NCBI GenBank assembly: GCA_008508345.1
Contig: QNGE01000149.1
Coordinates: 200,312-264,311 of the forward strand
DNA length: 64,000 nt
Direction: 5' to 3'
Source of the DNA: Paragonimus westermani
Taxonomy: Eukaryota; Platyhelminthes; Trematoda; Plagiorchiida; Troglotrematidae
A program made the translations under genes and the position numbers. Below, piece after piece: positions 13,701 through 27,200 of this stretch; positions within the stretch are counted from its first letter, which is position 1, and each line of letters begins with the position of its first letter. The notes beneath the pieces are model-generated. The model searched no databases, had not been told where the DNA came from, and saw only the letters and a list, made by a program, of their open reading frames with translations.

Positions 13701-16304
13701 GCTGCACCTATAACAGTACTTTTCCTAGGTGAGTGAATATTCGTATCGGTCCATACTATCGTCAGTAGAACAGGGCGTCGACATTTTCAGGCTCTAGCGG
13801 CTGTCTGATGGAACGGTTCATTGGAGGTAGAGAGCCAGACTGCCTGGGTATCCTTTAAGACCATAGTGTCCAGCGTTTATCTTAATAGAAGGTTATTGCA
13901 CAGATCATCTACAGTTAGCGGTCTTCATCATGGAAATTTTTTAGGGCCACTGGTCATTAACAATGAAATTTGTTCTTCCAGGCGCTAAGACAAGGCTTTT
14001 GAAAAATTCGGCAGGCGTTTGGAAATATCACGCAACACGGGATTATTCGTAGCTAGTGCTCCATATTATCGAGACCAATAATTTTCTGGCAGTTAATCGA
14101 TCATTAAGAATCCTTACAGCATACTAATCAATAGAAAAAAAACGAAAGTCCAAGAAAGCTGTTTATTAATCAGAAAGTAAACTGGTGTCCTGAAAAAAAA
14201 CGGAGGCGTTCTCGTGGTTATTTGGAAGGCCGTTTCGAGCAGGTGCACTAAATGAGCTCCGAATTTATCTAGTGATTTCTGAGCAACATACGAGCAACTG
14301 TGCTGCCTGCTTCCCCCATACGAAACCTGGATACTAGGGAGTAAGTTCATAAGTTAACACAATAGGAGAAATAAGCCAGTGTATGTGTTTTCCCATGTAT
14401 ATCACCGATAAACTAACAGGCGACACACAAATGTAAAGAAAACGTTCTCCAAAGTAATGAGGGGTGACTGAATGTGAACTGAGCCATACGAATGAAATTA
14501 TGTTAACTACACAGGTTTACCGTAGATTGGAGCAGTATACTGGTTGTCATAGCGTTGTGAACAATCGTGAAAAAGAAGTTTAAAAAGGGTTAAGTTTGTT
14601 GGTGTGTGGCAACCAAGCACGCATTGCGTTAGCAATGAAGGACCATTACAATGGTTTGAAGCTAGACAGCTAATCAACGGATTAGCAGCTAACTCGGAGT
14701 CTATAAAATGAACAACTAGGGGTAGGCCACGGAAACACAGCCTGGCTGACCAGTACAAATGCAGTCGAATGTCACTGTGGCCATAAACACAGTCAGTGAG
14801 AGGTAGACACAAAGAGACACCAAGCAAACAGGCTGCGGACAGAAAATATTGTTTGCTATTTCACTCAAACTAAATGAAACAATGCGTATTCTTAAAAAGT
14901 GAAATTGCTCACATGAAAATGAATTACTGTTCCTCCTGATTTCTGACAGAAGGTCAGAAGAAACAAAGAAACCGTTGATCAGAATGCAAAAGGCTGGCTC
15001 AATAATGTTTGCAGGTGTTCCACTGGAACTGTTGGATATATGTGGCAGTTTATTAATATTTGGTCTGCCTTCATCATTCGCAGACGTAGGATTACGGGCA
15101 CTAAACTAGACAATAATCGAACCGGCACACGTATAATCAAATCACATATGCTGTAATTATGACCACAGCATCCGGGCGGGTTGAATCGGTCAGTTTTGTG
15201 TACACGACTCTGGCTGGTAAATTCGGACAAGTATTGCCACGCTAGAGTTCATTAATTTCAGGCTGCCGTTCCGTGACACTAATCGAGTAAGCAAACTGGG
15301 ACGGCCTGGCTACCTGTTGTCACGGCGGACTTGGTGATCGATGATGTGGGACTTCATGCAGGAGGTTCACCAAATTGAGACTGTTACCGCATCGGATGTT
15401 TCAACCGTGGTGAGATATGTTTGGCCACTTGACCAGATAGTTGGTCTTGTGTTCCCTCTATGTGAAAGGTATTGCAACTGCACGTGAAAAGACAGAAAGC
15501 GTAGGAAACGGAATAACTGGGAGAAGCCGTGTTGGCGATTACGGAGAGCCAGTAATTGGTTTCATTCTGTAGTCATTCTGAACTCATTTTCACACTGAAC
15601 CGATCAAGCGGTCATCTCTATATTTACAGTCCTTAGCAGATGGAGATGTTGCTGAGGAATTTAACTAACTGTCAATGGTGTATGACAAGTCATTACTAAA
15701 CCGTAGACTGTAGTGTTGGGGGACTCACGCGGAATCCAAATCATTACCACCAGTGGACCCTTCCACCGGGTGGATGATTCAGCTCGGTGAAGACAGAAGC
15801 CGTTTCATAAAAGAAAGGAATGCAAAGTCCTGAGTTTGTTTGAGTTAGGTAATGTGCAGTAAGATATTCTTGAAAAAGTGTTGACAGTATTCGAATGGGC
15901 GACACTACATACATATTGAGCACAACAAAATGTGTGATTGCATTAGAATAGTGATAACGAGTAACCGTAGTAAGCCGTAGTAAACTGTAAGGTCGACGTC
16001 CAAAAGACATGAATATGACACAACAATATATCGCATGGTTGCAACTGAAGAACGACAAATTTTTGTCTCCTGTACTGCACTTATTTACTTACAGGCTATC
16101 ATTCTCAGTATGCGGTTGGAATAGAATTTGTACCAGTAAAGCCATACACATGTACCCCTTCATTCATTGTTAAAATAAATTATTAGTTGACAACGTCGAC
16201 ACGTTTCAAACAGTCACCAGTTGGTAGACAAAACAATCAGCATTCGTATGATCTCAAGATTCCGGTTATTCCGTTCACTCACTCAATAAAATCATTTTCG
16301 TAGA
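13701..16304. other. Intergenic DNA, nothing identified
   Basis: Minus-strand frames at 14507-14827 (106 codons) and 15744-16058 (104 codons) show no family motif and no coding character I trust. Confidence 0.55.
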
Positions 16305-16570
16305 TGCAGGTTTTACATTCGTTCAAAACGCTCGATTTCATTGGGCGACCCGCAGCATTACGTTGCTGCAAACCTGAACTCGACTGACTTGCTAAAAAAG
16401 GAAACGACCACCATAATACTGCTATGTTCCTTACAGAGTAATATTCGGCTCACACTATCAGTTCTCGAGGTGACTTTGGAAAGTGTGCGGATTTCGTATG
16501 ACCATCGAATCCGAAACAGAGCAGTTCGCATACGGTTATCGATTGACACACGAAACTATCAAGCCGCGTC
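16305..16570 (+). mobile_element. Repeat copy with a probable RTE-type LINE remnant
   Basis: The first part pairs with 13560-13700. The second part (about 16470-16550) reads LESVRISYDHRIRNRAVR. This resembles the segment after the reverse transcriptase in RTE-like LINEs (a CLRSIARI..DHR..N..VR pattern). The surrounding frames do not continue the match, so only a decayed fragment is present. Confidence 0.4.
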
Positions 16571-18460
16571 GCAGTGTACGCACCAGTGGTGCAACGCTAC
16601 AGAACCGTGATAACCGAATCACAGTGTGACGATGAAACTGAACAATATGACCCAGACAGGCCGTACACATGAACAGTGATAGAGAAGACAATCAGACATT
16701 GTTTGTGTGAGCCAGCGTTCTCTTGCCAGGCTCGGTTAGGCTGTCCATGCGTATAGGTCGTTTCAATGTTTACCTCATTGCGCTGACCCGATTCACAGTG
16801 TTAGTAACATCGTTTCAAGGTACGCGGGTTTTCTGTGACCGCACTGTGCAAATGTAGTGAGAAGTTTCTCGTTGTGCACTCAAAGCAGAAAACGGAGGTT
16901 TAGCCAATGATAGCCTTGCCAAAACATAGTCTAACACGTTGGCTTTTTTCAGGTCTGATGGTGTTGTGTTTTCTGGGTTTCATGCGGAAATTTTTGGGAA
17001 GATGACCAAAGTATTACTTTCCATCTGCGTCAAGTTGCCGTAAGTCGTGGTGTTGTTCACGTGAGTACTCACTGGCATCCACCTGAGCCTTTTACAAATG
17101 TGATTTCGTTTTGCATCTTTTTGAGATTTCTATAATTCACCTGTTGCTACCTGGTTGTTACTCCTTCTCTATCTCCTCCTGTAGCGACTATAACAAATAG
17201 TACTTCGGATTGATGCTTATGTTTTCTTTCGCCTACTTTTGTTTTATTCACGCTACCCACTTTGGGTTATCCGTCCCGAGGCCAAAAACACAACTTGCCT
17301 TATGCCTTGCTAGCTTGACGTGTTTCTCTCTGCACACCATTTTCCAGAGTCGATATCAGTGCACAAGGGTCAGAGCGCTGAGTGTTGGTTTTTCATTGTC
17401 GATCGGTTTTCGACAGGGAGTACTGACAGGGTAGTACTCTTTGGACTGGTTCTAATACTTCTTCCCCTGTTGCTCTTCATCACAGTCAACAACATCATCA
17501 ACATCAGCATCATCGTTATCAAGCAAACCTCGGTCCATGAATCAGACGCTTTCCATGTTACTATCAGTTCTTGTACTTTTACTTTCCTTGGTGGAAAGAA
17601 GCGGGGGGTAAATCGAACGAATGTAGATTAATTGTCAAAATGGAAGCGTAAATTAACAGCTAAAGTAATTGCTGATTCTCACCTAATCTGCCTGATGAAA
17701 GACAGTGCATGAAAAGATGAGGGACCATAAATTATTGTTCACGCAAATAGGGTCGCTAAATTCTGGACTCGGCCCCACCAGACAAGCCCAGGAAACCGCT
17801 CATTGACAAACGTTCCGATGTTTAACATTTTTGTAAGCCTTTAAAGAAATAGATGGCGAGAGAATACTTGGCCGTTTTGCAATTGTCTGAGTGGAGTGGC
17901 CATAGTTACGCTAATTTGACAGATTAATCCATTTTGTCTCTACGTTTTTGTCGCGTTTGCGTTCACTGAAAATTGCCTGTCTCTGTGAAAAATCAAGCAT
18001 CTGAATTCGGTCAGTAATGAGTGATTGGAATTTTCAGAGGTTGTTACGCCATTTGATCACTTCGTTGATTTTCGGATGGACTTTCCATTTTGCTTGCTAC
18101 TGAAGAAGCAAACAGACTCACTTTTGTCTTGTTTTGGTTCTTTTTATTGAACCATACGTTCTACAAGTTTGGGAGTGGAACTCGGAAAGTCACAGTCACA
18201 TTCTATTGCAGCGAAATTTTTCAATATGATGTCTCATTCATGTACTGTGCAATGTCAGCAGGATAGTAATCGTGCTGTTTTTTGCATAGCCGCGATCGTC
18301 ATTAGTCAAGTATCTGTTTGGACACACTGGTCATGTGATCAACCAAGAAAGTTCAAATAGGGCAAGCTGTACACTTCAGGCTGAATGTAAAATCAGCGAT
18401 CGAGCTTGTGTATAACAGAGCAGTGTGGGAATGAAAAACTGATTAAAATACCAAATTGAA
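16571..18460. other. Intergenic DNA with a short cat/caa-rich run at about 17480-17525
   Basis: A frame at 17320-17631 encodes a hydrophobic stretch, but this arises from a CT/CA-rich low-complexity tract. No gene supported. Confidence 0.5.
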
Positions 18461-18735
18461 AGTCATCCTCATTCGATTGCAGTCCTCGCATTCAGATACA
18501 CCTTTCGGTCACTCCACTTGGTAAGTAAGCACTAGACTTGAGTTTCGCTCATTTTAGAGTTCATCAGTCCGACCCTCGTGTTTGGGAGACTAGTAACTCC
18601 AAACCAAGCATTACCAGTTATTTTAAAAGCTCAGCCACAACATTATGCGGATAGTAATCAGGTCGTCCGATCGTTTCGACTTCAGACCAATAACTGTCCG
18701 GTTAAATCCAATCGGTAACCCTACCATCAGGGAAA
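18461..18735 (-). repeat. SINE family B copy, tRNA-like part mostly lost
   Basis: Matches the 32.8 kb copy at both ends (gcattcagatacacctttc, aagcactagacttgagtttc; then atcaggtcgtccgatcgttt, ccaatcggtaaccctaccat). The middle that should hold box A and box B is largely replaced. Confidence 0.65.
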
Positions 18736-18974
18736 GTGTTGACGCATTATCTTACGTTTTTTCGAAAAATCTGAGATGAATTAAAATGTAGATCAACAAC
18801 GTGGAAAAGTTAACGGGTTTTGAGACTTGAAGTACGCTTTTTAATTAGGGTTTTAAGGAGTACTGATTACGGACTAATAACTTAAGATGTTAACTAATAT
18901 GAATTAAACACCACCGGCATTTCATCAAAGCTTCGTATTCATATGAATCTATCAAGCAGGCGATTTTGAACTGA
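18736..18974. other. Spacer, nothing identified
   Basis: AT-rich spacer between two family B fragments. Confidence 0.5.
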
Positions 18975-19110
18975 AGCGATAGACTCTAGCCTCACACTTA
19001 GTAGAGACTATTCATGAATGGGGTTTCAACTCTGGTCCACATTCTCATGAGGTAACTTTCTTGCCCACACCACCACTGACATCATATTAGGCGTGAAGAC
19101 AGAGATGCTT
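18975..19110 (-). repeat. SINE family B fragment, tRNA-like part
   Basis: Matches the central part of the 32.8 kb copy: tttcaactctggtccacatt, tcatgaggtaac, ccaccactgac, catattaggcgtga. It may be the displaced middle of the neighbouring copy at 18461-18735. Confidence 0.55.
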
Positions 19111-20162
19111 AAACATTCACAGTGAGAGCATTCAAGATGCAAGCACAAAAATTCAAGTACCAGACAGACTTGCTGCCATAAGTCAATGACTATAAAGTGC
19201 AACAAGGAACAGACTTAAAAACAGGCCAATGATGACAGTAATGGGACACCTACTGTACGCCCAAGACTACACAAAATGTACTTTGTCATCAAACCAGCAA
19301 AAGTGAGAAAAAAAATGATAACAAGGAGCTAATCTGCGAGGAAAGATTAGCTCGTGAATTTGTCACAGTTATTACACGATTGGTCTCCAAAAATAGCACA
19401 AAAATGAGCATTTCCAATGGAATTTTGAGAAACAAGATCTAGCTATAGGCATGACTGAGTTAACCTATCTCAACATAGGGCCATATTCGCTTTTGAGTGT
19501 TGCTCAGTAACCATCATAGCCACTTCAAAGGCACATGTACCTGGATTAGTGAATGATTATGAGAAATAGTGGGTACTTAGCAGCATATAATATTTTGATT
19601 ATCGAAGTGTATTAGCTTTTGACCGTTTACTTAACGATAGTCGCGATGATGGCTTTTTTAATTTTAAGCTAGAGTCGACCTGTTTTCAAATGGCTCACAA
19701 ACTGATCATATATTTCCTTCACATTTTCAACCCTAATCAATAGATAGAAAATCGTGATAGGTGACCAGTTTAGCAATGCCTTTTCTAAGCACCGAAGTAC
19801 CTGATGTCCGGCAAATTTGTACTGCTTAGGCCAGACGAAGCTGTAGTCACAGCTTAAGTGGGTGAACACACATAATGTTTGAACAAGGCGTGGAGACCAT
19901 CTAAATTAGAAGGCTGAATGTCGACCATACACTACACTTTCGAAGGTTACAAAGGCTTTCCAGCAGATCCGAAGTGTGTTCAGAGTGAATGGACAGAAAC
20001 CCTATGAAAGCGTGCTGTTTGGGTGGCCGTGGTGATTGGTACCTTGAAGGTCACCTCATTAACAGAACAATGATTGGTCGACTGGTCGATGCGGTAGTTA
20101 GGCCTGTGCAAATTGTCGAATGAAACGAACTACAAGTGCAAGCGGTCAGTGTACTCGTCGGA
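19111..20162. other. Upstream flank of MANBA; promoter not located
   Basis: Holds the unknown 5' UTR and promoter. The minus-strand frame at 19669-19869 is short and unsupported. No clear TATA box, initiator or splice acceptor could be assigned near the ATG. Confidence 0.4.
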
Positions 20163-21203
20163 ATGGTTTGGTTATGGATTTTATTGCTGATTACCGCCGC
20201 CGGGTTACCAAAAACTGCGAAACACGTAGAACTCGGGGGCAACTGGTTGATTAGTGGACATTCCACTGAGACTCTCGTGCAAGCAAATTCCGGTTTGGAC
20301 TTTTACTCCGCACTGTGGGTTAATAAACTTATCGAAGATCCTTTACTGGACAAACATGATACAGATTATCAGTCATATGGGTTGGAAAACTGGACATTTT
20401 TTCACGAATTTCGGTTACCTCCGTTATCGAGCAGACCAACTGCTATTGAGCTGACATGGGACGGGATCGATACCTTTTGCACGGTAACCTTAAACGAGGT
20501 CCCCCTGGGAAATGTGAACAATAGCTTTCTTTCAGCAGTTTGGAGCGTTCAAAAGTACCTACGACTGAACGGATTAAATCAGTTGAAACTCAGTTGCAAA
20601 TCCACAAGTTTGGTTGCCGCTACTTTAGCCCGAGAACGAACCAGTCGCGGACTACCAAACTCGCCACCGGATTGTCTACCTTTTCAGACGTACAACGCAT
20701 GCCACATCAACCTGGTCCGCACCGCGCAAGCGTCATTCGGATGGGACTGGGGACCGGGATTTAATGTTCAGGGATTTTGGCAGCTACCAAAATTGCTACT
20801 TTCTTATTCCTCTCTACGGTTTGGTGAGGGTTTCAAATTTTACAGCAGTTTGCGTGAAAGAGATCAAAATAATTACACAACATGGGACGCACACGCATCG
20901 ATTGAACTAGTCCGTACAACACCTGGTTCAAAGACCGAAAGGTATTGCATTCGGTTCCGGCTGGACTCCTGGTCTCCTCCGGGTGCAACTCAGTGCTTCG
21001 ACCTAAGTGCATCTGCAGTTAAGCAGACAGACGTTTCAATCCAGTTGCTGCGCAATCAATCGGGACTTGTTTCTTGGTGGCCATGCGGAATCGCTACAGG
21101 ACCACGGACTTACATGTTGTATTTAGAACTCACAAACATGGGTGGTTACATACTCGATCGAGCCCAACACACGGTTGGATTCCGAGATGTGGAAATAGTT
21201 GAA
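20163..21203 (+). CDS. MANBA: MANBA exon 1 (residues 1-347): signal peptide, sugar-binding and first beta-sandwich domains
   Basis: ATG at 20163 opens MVWLWILLLITAAGLP, a typical signal peptide. The frame reaches back only to a TGA at 20121, and the other in-frame candidate is a GTG at 20136, so the ATG is preferred. The exon encodes the GH2 jelly-roll (WDGIDTF at 99-105, GWDWGPGF at 193-200) and the following Ig-like strand set (WWPCG at 305-309, VGFRDVEIVE at 338-347). These blocks align with the animal enzymes. N-glycosylation sequons occur at N76, N119, N237 and N298, as expected for a secretory or lysosomal protein. The donor is gaa|gtaagc, with GT at 21204. Reading through the donor gives only four more codons before TGA, which supports splicing here. 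Confidence 0.95.
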
Positions 21204-24200
21204 GTAAGCAAACGTTGAACTTGTTCTCTGGCATTTTAAAAACAGTTTATTGACTTTCACGTTTTGATAATATTGACCTTTGAAGTGCGTTGTACTGCTT
21301 TCTACCGTAGATCATACTATCTGAAAAGTCGTATTTGAAGTTCGTTCGCGTTATCCGATGTGTGTTTACATATCACCAGACAGACTCCGATTTTTGGAGA
21401 TGAAACCAAATGCAAATCAGATACAGTTCACTAAAATATTGGTTGCAATTTCCGCGATATTTGCGGTAGAAACCACATTCGTTCGTGCAAACGCCTTCTG
21501 AAGGGAAGCATTAACGGAGCACGTTTCTTAACAAATCATATGGAAGAGTGTAATACTCAGCCGATGTATGATAGAATTGTTTGCTCGCACACAAGTGGAT
21601 GCGTTTAGCAAATTTTGAAACTTTTATGCTTAAAAAGTGCACATAAAGGTCAATAGTTAGAAATCGATCTTGCGGTTTTTGTGAAACTCTTCAAGTCAAG
21701 GTGCTGATGGGCACATCTGACAAAATGAAGTGAACTTATAACGTAGCAGCATTAACTTTGCACGTGAGAATCTTTCAGTTGCTTCTAATTTGAACAAAAT
21801 AACAAATCTTGTGTTCTCTACTATTCATTACCTCTGTCAGTTTGCAACTGTTGTAAAAAAGTGGAACACAAAAGGAGCTTGAAGATAAGTCAGGAGCGGT
21901 CTGCTTATGTACTTTGTTAAATGTATTAGCAAACCACATGATGAATGACCCTCTACGAATGTGACAGTCAGTTAACAACCGTTAGTCAGAATGACGGTAT
22001 CACATCAAGGCAAGTGTGAATAAATGTGAAATTGTAATGCATCGTTTAGCCGTGTTGAGGAACCAACCAGAGCAGATGGGTTCCGAAGACAGTTGGCTAT
22101 CGCCATCCTTATAGCTGACACAGTCGTGATTGTGACTCATAAGCCAGAATGCACTGTACATTTTCCATTAAAAAAATGTCGGTGTGCCCACTTTATTTAC
22201 ATGGTTAGCACTGTTTTGATTAAATGGAACCGATAAAACAACCCAGTCGTATTTTGGATTGTTATTTCGGCAGACAAGACAACTTTCACGAGTTATTCTC
22301 ATTCCAACTTAATTAGATGTTGCTGTGCTCTCGTTTACCATGGTTCTCTCAAACGTGGTGGATGCCGGATTAATGGTTTTCACTCAACGGTAGTTCTAAA
22401 CCGCTTATCCCCTACAGATCAAGTGAGTCGTTCTCCAAGTAACCGCTTCACTGTCTATCTTGAGAGCCATGCTCCGGACGAATTGTGGTGCCCACAAAAT
22501 TAACGCTATCTGAGCCTAGTGCATTTGATCAGATGATCGTCGTTCAGCCGTATCCATCCTCGCCAATGTTGGCAACACTACAAATGTACATCTAATGGCA
22601 GAGACGTTCACAATCCTCAATATCTTTCGCCATAGTCGAACAGATGATGCCATTGGCCACCATGAAAGCAGCTTGGTTAAATGCATGCTTGATAGTCCTG
22701 GTCGGTGTGATTGTACACTACGATTGAACGTTGGCAGCAAGGCAGGGTGTATGTATGCCACTCTGCCCCACTTTGGTACATCGGGAGGGTTGTCTTGAGG
22801 GAGAATACTCTTTCCGGATGACAGTCTGATACGATATATACATAGTTTACTATATCTGACATACAGTATCATTGATCACGAATTTGCTAACCTTGGTGGT
22901 TCCCCCCACTGGGGCAATCATTTCACCTGCCATGTGGAAAAACACGTTCATCACACTATTCCAAATTTCATTGACTCTCCCACAGAAACTGTCTTCTGGC
23001 ATCATTCACATTCGAAGTCATGTCAGCCACATTGTTTGGCTATCATAACAACTCTGAAAAGTTTACTCTGATTAAACTGTAATAGGCCTTGCCGTTTTCA
23101 GTGCCCAGCCTGAGGACTCGGCAACCAGACGGTATCACCAAGGTGGTATTTTGGTTATATCGGCGATGGCAGTTGTCAAGTCTACAAGTCCAAATGACCA
23201 GGTCATCAGACAGTTTCGTGGTCTATTAAGCTAAGAACACTGACTTGAATGAAATCGAGAATACTGGGTGATAAGTGTGGTTTTCAATCACTTTCACACA
23301 GTTCATCCAGAATATGACGATGATTAGCTACTGATAACTCAAATCAGCCCGTGGGGAGGAAAACACGCAATGGGCACATTCAAGGTGATCATAAGCAAAG
23401 GACGGAAGTATTCGCAGAATATAAATTATTCTAGCTGTACTTGGAAGCTGTTTACTGGCAATAGTAATTAGCCAACGGTAAAACCTCTTTCCGAATGTTA
23501 AGATGCCGCGCAGATTACAGAACCATCTCAGGATTGGCTGAAAACCTCTGTTGGCTTGCTGTGAGTTCACGGGCTCTATGAAAAGAAACTTTCAGATGAA
23601 TACGTTAGGAGTGCTGAGTTTGTAGTCACTATCCTCAAATGTACTACCAGTCGCAAAAACGTTTTCCATATGAAAAGAACTATGCGATTTGGCAATAACC
23701 ACGATTACCCTGAAGGAACCGTAGACCTTTTTACTTATCTGAATAGAATTTTTGATGCGTCTACTGCAGATGGCAAGAGTACATACAACCACGATTTTGC
23801 ACTGAACGCTGGCGATTAACTGATGTCTTTGAAGATTCTAACCTCACCCATACTGGGTGTTATAAATCTGTCAGATTTGGCGGCAACTTCTGTATGGTCA
23901 CCGACTCTACGAATATATGTTTATAATATTTTCTTATAGTTGAACTTCCGTGAAGGCCTTTCTAAATGTGGTAGCTCTCTGTCTGATGATGTGGGTTTAA
24001 GATTGTTGAATCACTTATCAAGTAAGGAATATTATGTAACAACAGATAACCTTGTTATCAGTCTTTCAGTGGACGATTCATCTTTGAGGAAAGTAACTGC
24101 CTAGTCGAGAATGCCTTGTAAAAACCTCCACGGTTTACCATAGGAAATTTACGCGTAAGCACCGTCGTTGCGTGTAACGGTTCTTTTTTAAGATGGCATC

Positions 24201-27200
24201 AATGAGACCTCGTCGTTCAGTCTGTATATCACGTCGTTCGTAATATCGCACCGAGTTAAGTGAGTCGTGTTGTGTTCAGGACAGCAAGCGAAGACACATC
24301 TTGGACACGTATTGCAGACCAGTTAGATCATTTTCACCGGATCGGATAGACTAAGGAAGACTGGTGTGCATGTGTGTTTGCTTATGCCAGTGTGTACCTG
24401 GTCACGGCAAGATTAGCGCTGCTTTACACTGTCAGATGATGCCATACAACTCACTCTTCTGTGGTTTCGAAATCATCTCGGCTCGAGACAGCATGAACGC
24501 ACGTTCACGTGCCTGTCATCCGGATTTTGGAAAGGATCACTCGATGCAGTCAGCCATGCTGCATCTGATCGGTCCAAAGGTCAGCGGCCGTGATACCATC
24601 CAGCTGAGCCCAGACCTTTGTACTGCGCAATGTGTGTTTCGCCCGTAGGAGCGTCACAACCAGGCTACGGCGAACCAATCGATCAGTTAGCTGAAATGGC
24701 GGCGACGCCACCAGTCTCGTTTGTCCACAAGCCAGGTCGTTGTGAGCCAGCCGCGCAGGATCACTATGCTTGAGTATGCTTTCCACTGTGGCCCTGATTT
24801 TGGTCTTATTAAAACGACCAGAGCAGCTCTGTGGTTTGGGTTCAGCGGTTTGGAAGCCACTGGCGCTTCCTCTATATCTGGGTGGTGTGACAAGCTTGGG
24901 CACCATGGTGGAGCCCCAACTAGATTCAAGTAGTTGTCTTTGGCCCGATACGGGAAAACAAGGATTAGTAAAATACCGCGCGAGATGGTTGACCATGGTA
25001 ATAACAAACTGTCGAAAGAGCAATGCTTGTCTGCTTCCGCAAGAAGCTTAAATAGGACTGAAACATAGTTGACAATTGGTTGGAAATGACCTGTTCGACA
25101 CAAGACTGGTGATTAGTGGTCTGAGCTAACATGTCTGAGTTACTAGATCTGCTACACGCGGAAACTGGAGGAGTTCACCGTCCGTAGTTAATTAGTCGTC
25201 ACAACTGTAACGGAGTGGACAATCCTTCCAACCATCATTCTGATGGATCGATCAGACTGTTCGATCCTTCTGGATCAGATGTGATAGGTAAACCTTGTTC
25301 ACATATTGCACCATGATTAAAGATTTCTGCTTGTCAAGCATGCAGATTTTATTTTCAGCAAGCCATACTTATTAGTATGGGGCGGTTATTTTTCCAAGTA
25401 TACACGTTTTGTTGACTGACCTTTTCTACAATCTAACCGAGCTCTGAAATCAGAAAGTAATCGATAGATAAAACCGTGTATTTCACCTATCCGAGTCCAA
25501 AGCCGTCTAATCGCTAGAGTTGCATTCACTCCACTTTACGCACTGACGATTTTATGACAAAAAGTGTCCCGTGTAATCCAGTCAACAAGGTTCAACATGC
25601 ACTCGTACTAAAAGAACGGACTGTTCAACACAGTTGTGGACATGGACAAGCAAGACACGTGAAGTCAAGTACAAGCCCCCGTGACTTCGATTTTCATTAC
25701 AAGCGGACGTAGTTGGAGTTCAAAATTCGAGTCCGTTGTCAGTTGGAACCGAAATACACTGATACAGTTGAAATGAACAGTTTTGTTACGACTGCCTTCG
25801 TGTGTCTTGATAAAACAGTAGCTGCAACCAAAGGACTGGAAAAATGATCTGAGCTGTTAATTGAAAACACGACGTTACCGATGTAATAATTATACGTATG
25901 ATGATATCTCAATTCCGCAAATGAATTACCCATTTCGTTGGTTTGGTGCTTGCTGAGTGGTTGAAAGTAAAGAAACAGGAAGTTGTTGTTACTTTGCGGG
26001 TTAGTTACACGGCGCTAGATGGATTCGTCCAGTGTAAAGCATAGAAAGCAGTCGGTTCCATTAGCTACCACAGTGAGTGTTGGACAGTCGTCTCCTAAGC
26101 ACTACGCATGCCACGGAATCTAGTTTGCAGAAAAAGCAGAGGAATGCACTCACACTACTACAACGCCAGTAACTGCGATCCCCTGATCTAACGGCCAGGC
26201 ATCTAGACTATCATTCTGACACTTGCTCGCAATCGGCGGGGTAGATTTTCCGGTGTGCGCAAGCCTAAACAAACCCAGTTAAGTTGATACAGATGACCAT
26301 TACTCTGCTAGTATTCACAGGGACCAATTGTTTACAATGTTTTGCTCAAATACTATGGAGGTCAGGGTGGTCGTTTGTTTGATTGCCAATCATGCACAGA
26401 CAATTGATTGATTTCGGCTGGTGCGATCAATATATGGAAAGGCCAACGAAAACGTGATAAAACGCAACTCTTCTAAGTCCTAACTGCAAAGCAAGACTGT
26501 CAGACATTTAGCACCTCATTATGGAAACATGTAATTTGAGTTGAAATTACCAGTTTCTGTTTAACCGTAAAGTGATACACATTCACCAGTTAACGAGCAC
26601 TGAGGAATTTTCACATACTTAAACTAAACGTAACCGTCTGCTAGCAAGACCTAGGGACGATCTCCTCAGGAGATATTGGCATACCTTCTTGATGATGAGA
26701 GAAGCTGACAAAACACGATTTGCTGGTCTGGTTGCTTGCGGCGTTTTACTTTGGAGAGCTTGCTTTTGATGTTCAGCTCATTGGTCTGGCCTCAGCCCAA
26801 TCAAACTGACCAAGTTCAACTACCATACTTCATGAGGGATATCCAATCGATCGGTGGTGTACAGTTTAGGGATACAAGGCTTGTTTCAACACCCCATCCA
26901 TTTTCTTGCCAAGAAAGCTCGTTTAACGTGTATCAGTTTTCCTTGTTTTGTCGACTTGTCTGGGGCGGGTTTATTTTGACCCACAGTTGGCTACATCAGT
27001 ACTGACCACTTCGCGAGGTTGGTCGAACACAGTGTATCGAAGGTTGCTCGTTGAATCTGCAACACCACATCCTGCAAACCACATCCTTTCAGTGATGGAT
27101 TATGCCCAACCCACTACATCCTACCTGAATCCGTCTTGTCGAAGCCATAAGCGAAGACCTGGCGAATATATTCCTCAGGCAAATGTGTCTCCATGTGTTG

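Noticed and set aside
17320..17631. 103-codon frame with a long hydrophobic run
   Set aside because: It comes from a CT/CA-rich low-complexity stretch. No domain and no splice context.
20136..20162. In-frame GTG upstream of the MANBA ATG
   Set aside because: Non-ATG start. The ATG at 20163 begins a standard signal peptide, while the nine extra residues would precede it without purpose.
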